Below are positions 1-5,254 of a DNA stretch of 5,254 bases, piece after piece. Within the stretch, counting starts at the first letter, position 1. Each line of letters opens with the position of its first letter. The stretch lies in assembly GCA_013140405.1 (NCBI GenBank), contig JABFSV010000352.1, forward strand, positions 1 through 5,254, in the 5' to 3' direction. This DNA comes from Methyloglobulus sp. (lineage in GTDB: Bacteria; Pseudomonadota; Gammaproteobacteria; Methylococcales; Methylomonadaceae). The notes beneath the pieces were generated by a model. It was not told where the DNA came from, made no database searches, and saw only the letters and a program-made list of their open reading frames with translations. The position numbers and the translations under genes were made by a program.

Positions 1-2404
1 GTCCCCAATGGCTGAGATAGTGGTTTAAGATCATCCGATTGGTGGCATTGTCATCGACTACGAGGACGCGTTTTCCGGAAAAATCAACGGTGATTTCATC
101 GGTTTTATCGTTTTCGACAGCCAGTGGCAGGGTGAACCAAAAGCACGAACCTTTACCTGCGGCACTATCCAAACCAAGAGTGCCACCCATCAATGTCACC
201 AAGCTCTTACAGATAGAAAGGCCAAGGCCAGTGCCCCCAAAACGGCGTGCAGTGGCTGTTTCGGCTTGGGTAAAAGGTTGGAATAAGCGGACTTGGACAT
301 TGGGTGCGATACCGATGCCTGTGTCACGTATTTCGAAACGAAATACTTGTATGTCTCCGTTGGAGGAGGCAGGCTTCAAGGTCACTGAAATTTCACCTTG
401 CTCAGTAAATTTGATGGCATTTCCGATTAAGTTGGTTAGCACTTGCCTGATCCGCATCGGATCGCCAACCCATTTGGCATTCAGGTTTGCTGGTAAAAAA
501 CAATTCAGTTCCAGACCTTTTGTAAAAGCTCGTCGAGCAAGTAAGGTAGAGACTTCTTCAATTAATGCACCAAGATTGAAACTGACTTTTTCGACTTCTA
601 TTTTTCCGGCTTCCAGTTTTGAAAAGTCCAGGATGTCATTAATAATTTCCAGCAGCGATTCTGCCGAATTATGTGCGGTTTCCACCAAATCCCACTGGGT
701 GCGGGACAGCTCCGTATCGTTTAACAGCTCTAGCATACCTAATACGCCGTTCATCGGCGTACGGATTTCGTGGCTCATGTTTGCCAGAAACTCACTCTTC
801 GATAAAGATGCTTGCATTGCCATATCGCGGGCTTTTTCCAGTACGACTTGTGCTTGTTCACGCATGATGGCGAGCGCCATCAGTTCTCCGACTTGCTTGA
901 GCATTGCTACACGGCTTTGATTCCGGTTCGGGTACGGATCGGTATAGAGGAACATAATGCCCAATACGTCATCTCCTGAGGCTAATGGCACAATGAAGTG
1001 TCCGTGGGCCTGCATACCGGTGAATGTGTGTTCGTGGCGCGGGTCACAAAAACAATCATCAGAGATCAAGAGTTCATTGGCTTGTGCTGCACGTCCGCAT
1101 AAACAATCGCCGAATAGAACCCTTTGCTCTTTCTCAATGAATTCGGCACTGAAATTACCCTGTAAAACAAACATTTCTAGGATAATTTCGGTTTGTGATT
1201 TTAAGAATATCCCGCCTTTGCGCTGTAAGTCGAAGGCTTTAAGATTAAATAGAATGTCTAATGTGGCTTTGAAGCGCTCTTCTAAAGGAATATTACGCTG
1301 CAAGGTATCTGCTATTTCCAAGCGTGCGGCGGTGTCATCTTTTTCCAGTTGTTGTTGGAGTTCTTCCTCGACCAAGGCACTAATGTCACGTAGGATCTGT
1401 ACATAACCAAATAATGAACCATCATCATTTAGCACTGGGGTAATGCTGATTTCCGCCCAAAACTCCAGTGGATCAGGCGGCAAACTTTGCCCTGCTATAC
1501 GGATTGGCGCCATGCCTTTACGGCGGCTTAGTAGTCTGCCAGTCCAACTTCCTCCGCGTGTTAATGCGTTTTCCAATATTTCGAGGGTTTTTGAGTTATT
1601 GTTAGGGCTATTAAAAACTTTGATCTGCTGTCCTATCAAAGTCTCTTCGGTCCAGTTGCTAAATTGGTATAAAGCAGGGTTTGCATATTGGATACTACCT
1701 TTGGCATCAGTGATCATTATCATTTCACTGCACGCATCGACAGCCCTCTTGAGCGTCCTTAAACGCGATTCGTTTGCTTTTTGTAGGGTAATGTCACGGC
1801 GTATCGAGATGTATTGGCGTGGTATACCTTGTTCGTCCAACAAGGGCATGATGGTGCTGTCTACCCAATACACCTGCCCATTTTTATTACGATTGCAAAT
1901 GATCCCTTGCCACGTCTGTCCTTGGATGATGGTTTGCCATAACTCCCGAAAAAAGGCTTTTCCATGAACGCCGGAATTAATGATGCGGTGATCCTGGCCT
2001 AGTAATTCATCTTGAGAGTAACCTGATACTTGGCTGAATCTCTCATTGGCATAAACAATCAGGCCTTTTTTGTCAGTGATACTGACTAAGGCATGGGCAT
2101 CGAGGGCAGTGCGTAGCTCTTTATTTTGCCGATCTTGTTCGAGGACTTTTTCCTGTTCACGAGTAATCGTGACTACCAGGCGGCGCATAACAATAAACCA
2201 CAATAAAGGCCCCGATATTAATGTAAGGAAAAGGGTGTCAACCGTTGTTTCTTCAAGTGGGTTTAAGATTTTGCCGGATTGCTGATATAGATCTAGCCCG
2301 ACCATCACTAAGAATTCGGTGACACTAATAATCAAGCCGATAAGCAGCAATGACCATAGGAAGCGTCGGTTTAATTGTTGGGTTGCATTAAGGGGCTTTT
2401 TCAT
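1..2404 (-). CDS. Hybrid sensor histidine kinase (TM-TM-PAS-PAS-GAF-HisKA-HATPase-REC), 3' end beyond the window
   Basis: This is an inner-membrane sensor kinase that should autophosphorylate on His and pass the phosphate to its own receiver domain. I translated 801 uninterrupted codons from the ATG at 2404-2402. Residues about 16-38 and 58-75 are hydrophobic helices around a short loop of about 20 residues, so sensing is probably cytoplasmic. A coiled coil (about 78-98) leads to PAS1 (about 99-212, ending RRDIT), PAS2 (about 218-345, ending LRDIS) and GAF (about 358-518). HisKA has the H-box MSHEIRTPMNG with phosphoacceptor His545. The ATPase domain shows the N box with Asn662, the G1 box DTGIGIAP at 694-701 and the G2 box GGTGLGL near 722. 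The receiver starts at 779 (RVLVVDDN, acidic pair Asp784/785); its phosphoacceptor Asp and anything downstream (a second REC or an Hpt) lie outside. The start is the only ATG after an in-frame TAA at 2467-2465, but no clear Shine-Dalgarno precedes it. The family is certain; the signal and target are unknown. Confidence 0.95.
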   Translation of the reverse strand, partial: MKKPLNATQQLNRRFLWSLLLIGLIISVTEFLVMVGLDLYQQSGKILNPLEETTVDTLFLTLISGPLLWFIVMRRLVVTITREQEKVLEQDRQNKELRTALDAHALVSITDKKGLIVYANERFSQVSGYSQDELLGQDHRIINSGVHGKAFFRELWQTIIQGQTWQGIICNRNKNGQVYWVDSTIMPLLDEQGIPRQYISIRRDITLQKANESRLRTLKRAVDACSEMIMITDAKGSIQYANPALYQFSNWTEETLIGQQIKVFNSPNNNSKTLEILENALTRGGSWTGRLLSRRKGMAPIRIAGQSLPPDPLEFWAEISITPVLNDDGSLFGYVQILRDISALVEEELQQQLEKDDTAARLEIADTLQRNIPLEERFKATLDILFNLKAFDLQRKGGIFLKSQTEIILEMFVLQGNFSAEFIEKEQRVLFGDCLCGRAAQANELLISDDCFCDPRHEHTFTGMQAHGHFIVPLASGDDVLGIMFLYTDPYPNRNQSRVAMLKQVGELMALAIMREQAQVVLEKARDMAMQASLSKSEFLANMSHEIRTPMNGVLGMLELLNDTELSRTQWDLVETAHNSAESLLEIINDILDFSKLEAGKIEVEKVSFNLGALIEEVSTLLARRAFTKGLELNCFLPANLNAKWVGDPMRIRQVLTNLIGNAIKFTEQGEISVTLKPASSNGDIQVFRFEIRDTGIGIAPNVQVRLFQPFTQAETATARRFGGTGLGLSICKSLVTLMGGTLGLDSAAGKGSCFWFTLPLAVENDKTDEITVDFSGKRVLVVDDNATNRMILNHYLSHWG
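850..1331 (-). other. GAF domain with Cys/His cluster inside the hybrid kinase
   Basis: This sensory domain covers about residues 358-518 of the kinase. It contains three closely spaced polar motifs: GDCLCGRAA (Cys434, Cys436), DDCFCDPRHEH (Cys451, Cys453, His457) and AHGHFIVPL (His467, His469), followed by VLGIMFLYT, the usual closing GAF strands. Four cysteines and several histidines within 36 residues are far more than an ordinary nucleotide-binding GAF domain needs. The spacing would suit a metal, haem or redox-active thiol site, but this is inference. Domain limits are approximate. The domain joins the HisKA helix through a coiled-coil linker (about 519-540). Confidence 0.7.
1769..2110 (-). 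other. First PAS domain of the kinase, NifL/MmoS/Aer-like signature
   Basis: Residues about 99-212 form a canonical PAS fold sequence: VYANERFSQVSGYSQDELLG, then FFRELWQTIIQGQTWQG (Trp165), NRNKNGQVYWVD (Trp180), and the closing strand ending RRDIT. The pattern LW.TI..G..W.G...NR.K.G..YW is shared with PAS domains of NifL, MmoS and Aer, several of which bind FAD and report redox state or oxygen. Flavin binding here is a family-based guess; the sequence alone cannot show the cofactor. Confidence 0.6.
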
Positions 2405-2580
2405 GGATTTTACATGCCGAAAAGTTGATGCTTGCGAAAGTACACTAGGATAAATGGATGCCAATTAACACCGACAAATAATTCAGGGCATTACAAAAAT
2501 TATTAAGTTTTTAATAAAGCGCATTAATTTGATTGAGTTTAAGTATAGCTGTTCACGGCTATTTAACATGCTCAGTACAA

Positions 2581-2601
2581 CGTAAAAATTACTCGTTTAC
2601 G
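2581..2601. repeat. Short inverted repeat CGTAAA-N9-TTTACG
   Basis: Two perfect 6-base arms (2581-2586 and 2596-2601) flank nine bases in the divergent promoter region. The 15-base centre-to-centre spacing is not far from helical repeat multiples, so a dimeric regulator could bind here, but 6-base arms in AT-rich DNA occur easily by chance. Confidence 0.3.
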
Positions 2602-2657
2602 AATGACATATTGCAATAATCAGTCTACTATTGATTTAGCGAAGTATTTGCATGGGC

Positions 2658-2678
2658 ATCATGTTTTGAAAACATGAT
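2658..2678. promoter_or_regulatory. Perfect 21-bp palindrome, candidate operator upstream of the GH2 gene
   Basis: The left arm ATCATGTTTT (2658-2667), a single central G (2668) and the right arm AAAACATGAT (2669-2678) form a perfect inverted repeat with ten pairs per arm. It ends 49 bases before the GH2 start codon. The right half contains TTGAAA (2666-2671), which could act as a -35 box, so a bound protein could occlude a promoter. As RNA it could fold into a hairpin of about nine pairs followed by AGUUUUCU. The stem is AU-rich and the U run is short, so it would be a weak terminator or a 5' leader hairpin. I do not recognise it as a Fur, LexA, CRP, FNR or LacI-type site. The repeat is certain; its role is inferred. 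Confidence 0.6.
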
Positions 2679-2727
2679 AGTTTTCTGATGTTAACGCACC
2701 TAAAGTAAGGTTGTTTTTAGAATAGAA

Positions 2728-2832
2728 ATGAACAGTTTTCATCTATCCGTTCCTGAATTTTTTCGCCACGGGCTATTTTTGGTGTTCGTCAGCTTGTTTT
2801 CTTTAATGTGCGTTTCTGGGACAGTAGTGGCG
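2728..2832 (+). other. Sec signal peptide of the GH2 enzyme
   Basis: Residues 1-35 have an unusually long n-region (to His14), a hydrophobic core GLFLVFVSLFSLMCV (15-29) and a small-residue c-region SGTVVA, cut before Gln36. Cys28 is preceded by Leu-Met rather than a Gly/Ala/Ser, so it does not make a lipobox and a lipoprotein is unlikely. Starting at the internal Met27 would destroy the signal, which supports the start at 2728. Confidence 0.8.
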
Positions 2833-4995
2833 CAATTGCCCCAGGCTGGAACGGCTATTGGCCGGCTTGTCATTCCTCTGTCTGGGACGTGGAAGTTCAA
2901 GGCCGGCGATTCGAAGGAATCTGTTAGCCAGACCGCTAACAAAGGTACTGATGGTTGGGCAAATATTCATGTACCCGCCAATTGGTATCTCGAAGGTCAT
3001 GACATCAGTGGCGTAGCTTGGTACAGCAAGAAATTCACCCTTCCCAATGAAGTTGCACGTAAGCACGTCGCCCTTAACTTTTCTGGGGTTGATTACACGG
3101 CTGAAGTTTGGCTGAATGGCAAGTATATCGGTTTTCATGAAGGCTATTTTCAGGCGTTCAGTTTTGATATTACCAAGGCGATTGTGTTCGGCAAAGAAAA
3201 TCAGTTGATGGTTAAGGTCAACAGCCCGTTGGAAAAAATGGTTGAGGACTGGTCTCTACACAAACGATATATCAAAGGCATTTTTGGGCATCACGACACC
3301 CGTCCAGGAGGGGCGTGGTCAGCGCGCGGACAAGAAAAAAATACGGGCGGTATTTGGGCGCCTGTTGAGCTTGAAATCCATGAAGCGGCTTTGATAGAAG
3401 ACGCTAAAGTCATCCCGCATTTGCATCTGAGTGAACGCTCAGCGGATGCGGAAGTGCAATTGCATATCGGCTTGCATCAAGCTGCGGCATTGCCAGCAAA
3501 AATACGATTTAAGTTAAAACCTTATAATTTTCCATCCACGCAAAGCGTTTCGAAAGAAGTTTTTCAAAATCTCGCCCCTGGTTTTAATAGTGTGAATGTG
3601 CCAATCACACTGAAAGATCCAGCATTGTGGTGGCCTTGGGATCAAGGCAAGCCGAATCTCTATCAATTGGAGATTAATGTTGTTGCCAACGATCAGGTGA
3701 TAGACACCAAAACGGTCACGTTCGGTTTTCGTGATGTCCGTTATGACAAAGCCAATAACGAGTGGCGTATTAATGGCAACCGTATGTTTCTGCGGGGTAC
3801 CAACTACATTGCCACGCAATGGCTAAGTGAAATGACGCCAGAACGCTTTGCCCGCGATATCGCCTTAATCAAGTCAGCAAATGTCAATATTGTTCGGGTG
3901 CATGCACACGTCACGGCAGACGACTATTACCGATTGTGCGATGAAGCGGGATTATTGAACTGGCAAGATTTTCCTTTGCAATGGGGTTACAAGGATGATG
4001 AAGAATTCACCCGAAATGCCGTTCGCCAAGCACGGGATATGGTCAATGGCTTGTTTAATCATCCATCAATCATTGCGTGGAGCTTGATTAATGAACCGAC
4101 TTGGGATGCGACATGGATGAAGACCAAGTACAAACATTACAATAAATTACAAAACAAGGATTTGACCGACAAACTTTATCAGGCTATCTACCCTCTGGAC
4201 AAAACCCGTTACGTGCATCCTTTTTCGGCTTCGGCAGAGCATCCTTGGCTAGGCTGGTATAGTGGAAGTTGGCTTGACTATAATCAGCCTACCAACGTCA
4301 GCCTAGTGACTGAATTTGGTGCCCAGGCATTACCAGACTTGGGCAACTTAAGGAAAATCGTTGCCGAAGAAGATCTTTGGCCTGTGACCGATAAACAATG
4401 GGATGAATGGGAGTTTCATAATTTTCGTCGGCAAGAGACCTTCAAGTATGCAAAAGTCTCAATGGGGGCAACGCCTGCCGAATTTGTCCACAATACGCAG
4501 GAATATCAAGCCAAACTAATCAAACTAGCCGCCGAATCATACCGTCGTCAGCGCTATCATCCGGTGAGTGGGATTTTCCAGTTTATGTTCGTTGAAGATT
4601 GGCCTTCCATGAATTGGGGAATGGTTGATTACTGGCGTTCGCCAAAATTGGGTTATTGCGCATTGCAAAAAGCCTACCAGCCGGTATTGCCCAGTATTGA
4701 GTGGAAACAGGAAAACTATAAACGTGGCGAAACCGCCAGCTTTGAGTTGTGGGCTATCAATGATTTGCACACGTCTTATCCAGGTGCGCGAATTAATTAC
4801 AGTTTAAGGAATGGCAAAACTTTGCTGGAAACGCATAAACTGACGACCGACATTGCTGCGGATAGCGGCAAAAAAATCAAAACCTTGAGCTGGAACAATC
4901 TTGTGCCTGGTCATTATGAATTGGTTCACACAATTGCAGATAGTAAAGGTAACAATCTGGGCGTAAATGCCCATGAGTTCGAGGTTAAACCCTAA
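2728..4995 (+). CDS. Secreted glycoside hydrolase family 2 enzyme (beta-mannosidase/beta-galactosidase-like)
   Basis: This 755-residue exported retaining exo-glycosidase should remove a beta-linked sugar from the non-reducing end of an oligo- or polysaccharide. The signal peptide has Arg13/His14, a hydrophobic stretch at 15-29 and a likely cut after VVA (Ala35), so it acts in the periplasm or outside. Domains in order are a GH2 N-terminal jelly roll (about 45-215, with VPANWYLEGH and WLNGKYIGFHEGYF), an immunoglobulin-like domain (about 216-331), a TIM barrel (about 333-650, opening GFRDVRYD and FLRGTNY) and a C-terminal beta-sandwich (about 655-755). The acid/base is Glu456 in SLINEP and the nucleophile Glu529 in LVTEFG, 73 residues apart as usual for GH2. 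WQDFPLQWGY (412-421) recalls beta-mannosidases, while VRVHAH (389-394) sits where LacZ has its RxSHYP segment, so substrate is undecided. The ATG is the only possible start after TAA at 2701; TAAGG (2706-2710) is too far away to be a good ribosome site. The GT2-like gene follows 90 bases downstream on the same strand. Confidence 0.93.
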   Translation: MNSFHLSVPEFFRHGLFLVFVSLFSLMCVSGTVVAQLPQAGTAIGRLVIPLSGTWKFKAGDSKESVSQTANKGTDGWANIHVPANWYLEGHDISGVAWYSKKFTLPNEVARKHVALNFSGVDYTAEVWLNGKYIGFHEGYFQAFSFDITKAIVFGKENQLMVKVNSPLEKMVEDWSLHKRYIKGIFGHHDTRPGGAWSARGQEKNTGGIWAPVELEIHEAALIEDAKVIPHLHLSERSADAEVQLHIGLHQAAALPAKIRFKLKPYNFPSTQSVSKEVFQNLAPGFNSVNVPITLKDPALWWPWDQGKPNLYQLEINVVANDQVIDTKTVTFGFRDVRYDKANNEWRINGNRMFLRGTNYIATQWLSEMTPERFARDIALIKSANVNIVRVHAHVTADDYYRLCDEAGLLNWQDFPLQWGYKDDEEFTRNAVRQARDMVNGLFNHPSIIAWSLINEPTWDATWMKTKYKHYNKLQNKDLTDKLYQAIYPLDKTRYVHPFSASAEHPWLGWYSGSWLDYNQPTNVSLVTEFGAQALPDLGNLRKIVAEEDLWPVTDKQWDEWEFHNFRRQETFKYAKVSMGATPAEFVHNTQEYQAKLIKLAAESYRRQRYHPVSGIFQFMFVEDWPSMNWGMVDYWRSPKLGYCALQKAYQPVLPSIEWKQENYKRGETASFELWAINDLHTSYPGARINYSLRNGKTLLETHKLTTDIAADSGKKIKTLSWNNLVPGHYELVHTIADSKGNNLGVNAHEFEVKP

Positions 4996-5085
4996 GGATA
5001 AAGAAAGTTTATTGTTCTTAACACGAAAACGTATTGACGATAAGTGCTAGGCTTCAGTATGAATTGATTCAACAAGAGGCAAAAA
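4996..5085 (+). promoter_or_regulatory. Gap between GH2 and GT2 genes, with a possible weak promoter
   Basis: No GC-rich hairpin with a T run follows the GH2 stop, only a 5-base AU stem (AAGAA/TTCTT), so transcripts may well read through into the next gene. TTGACG (5034-5039) with TATGAA (5058-5063) at an 18-base spacing is a possible sigma-70 promoter; the -35 is good, but the -10 lacks the final T. The two genes could therefore be co-transcribed, with an internal promoter adding expression of the second. Confidence 0.35.
5074..5079 (+). promoter_or_regulatory. Ribosome binding site AAGAGG for the GT2-like gene
   Basis: AAGAGG lies six bases before the ATG at 5086. It is the best Shine-Dalgarno in the window, clearly better than those of the kinase and GH2 genes, and fixes the start of the truncated gene. 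Confidence 0.7.
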
Positions 5086-5254
5086 ATGTCATTTTATTTT
5101 GATAGATTTGAAAGTCGTAAACCTCCTGCACCATTGCCCTATTCGCCCTGGCGGGAGCTTTTGTACCAGTTTGTGGCAACCATAACCCTGGTCGTCGGTG
5201 CATGGTATATCTGGTGGCGTTGGGTTTACTCGCTAAACTATGATGCCTTGTGGT
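5086..5254 (+). CDS. N-terminus of a probable cellulose-synthase-like GT2 glycosyltransferase, 3' end beyond the window
   Basis: Only 56 codons are present, open to the window edge, from an ATG with a well-placed AAGAGG site. The protein opens with a polar, proline-rich stretch (KPPAPLPYSPW, residues 12-22), then a hydrophobic segment at about 29-44 (FVATITLVVGAWYIWW), followed by RWVYSLNYDALW. An aromatic-rich first helix followed by WRW.YSLN..ALW resembles the N-terminal membrane region of BcsA-like and other processive GT2 synthases, in which a cytoplasmic catalytic domain with DxD and QxxRW motifs comes later. Those diagnostic motifs are outside the window, so the assignment rests on this short similarity and on the neighbouring glycosidase. 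Another polytopic membrane protein of an exopolysaccharide locus is possible. Confidence 0.55.
   Translation, partial: MSFYFDRFESRKPPAPLPYSPWRELLYQFVATITLVVGAWYIWWRWVYSLNYDALW

Larger units (their letters stand above)
2405..2727. promoter_or_regulatory. Divergent intergenic region between the sensor kinase and the GH2 gene
   Basis: These 323 bases separate the two start codons and are visibly AT-rich with runs of A and T (for example 2493-2518). I found no convincing open frame or RNA gene. The region must hold promoters for both genes. On the minus strand a TATACT hexamer (2547-2542) is a possible -10 box for the kinase, but no good -35 stands upstream of it. On the plus strand no textbook sigma-70 pair is evident. 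TTGCAA (2611-2616) and TTGAAA (2666-2671) are possible -35 boxes with poor -10 partners (TGTTAA at 2689-2694 for the latter). Inverted repeats at 2581-2601 and 2658-2678 are listed separately. Neither gene has a strong Shine-Dalgarno at standard spacing. Confidence 0.6.

Noticed and set aside
39..920. A 293-codon plus-strand open frame opposite the kinase
   Set aside because: It lies antisense to the HisKA, ATPase and receiver domains, whose motifs are intact on the minus strand. Its product is low-complexity and Ser/Arg-rich with no recognisable motif.
957..1967. Two further plus-strand open frames (957-1406 and 1443-1967)
   Set aside because: Both are antisense to the PAS and GAF coding sequence, and neither translation resembles a known protein.
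2070..2285. Plus-strand open frame of 71 codons
   Set aside because: It overlaps the kinase N-terminus and PAS1 on the opposite strand, and its Ser/Arg-rich product shows no domain.
2539..2566. Imperfect inverted repeat around TATAGC...GCTAT
   Set aside because: The arms match over only five bases before a bulge, which is easily due to chance in AT-rich sequence.
2809..2811. Lipoprotein cysteine at residue 28 of the GH2 enzyme
   Set aside because: The residues before it (Ser-Leu-Met) do not fit a lipobox, and a standard signal peptidase I site follows at Ala35.
2803..3138. Minus-strand open frames inside the GH2 gene, also at 2739-2942, 3514-3819 and 4537-4770
   Set aside because: They are shadows of a GH2 coding sequence with a full set of conserved domains and catalytic residues.
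4998..5021. Possible terminator after the GH2 gene
   Set aside because: Only a 5-base AU stem is present (AAGAA/TTCTT), with no GC pairs and no following T run.

Overview
The window holds three genes: two divergent genes around a 323-base AT-rich spacer, and a third entering at the right edge. Base composition is moderate (roughly mid-40s percent GC by eye). The hybrid sensor kinase, the Sec-type signal peptide and the cellulose-synthase-like glycosyltransferase start all look Gram-negative, most likely gammaproteobacterial. Methylotrophic or sulfur-oxidising lineages would fit, but that is only an impression from protein style. There is no rRNA, tRNA, CRISPR array, transposon or phage signal.

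Left part, minus strand (1-2404): the first 801 codons of a large inner-membrane hybrid histidine kinase. The domain order is two transmembrane helices, PAS, PAS, GAF, HisKA, HATPase and the start of a receiver domain, where the window ends. All catalytic boxes are intact. The GAF domain carries a notable Cys/His cluster. The first PAS domain has the W-x-G...NRxKxG..YW signature seen in flavin-binding redox-sensing PAS domains.

Middle (2405-2727): a divergent intergenic region that must hold promoters for both directions. Its clearest element is a perfect 21-bp palindrome about 50 bases before the glycosidase start, a good candidate operator.

Right part, plus strand: a complete secreted glycoside hydrolase family 2 enzyme (2728-4995) with both catalytic glutamates. 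After a 90-base gap without a convincing terminator comes the first 56 codons of a membrane protein that looks like the N-terminus of a cellulose-synthase-like GT2 glycosyltransferase.

Working model (inference): the plus-strand genes begin a locus for making and trimming an extracellular polysaccharide. The GT2 enzyme would polymerise and export the glycan, and the exported GH2 enzyme would edit or degrade it. The divergent sensor kinase may be a regulator of this locus or merely a neighbour; nothing in the window proves a link. No clearly new system is visible. The most unusual points are the kinase's sensory architecture, the palindrome, and the mixed subfamily motifs of the hydrolase.
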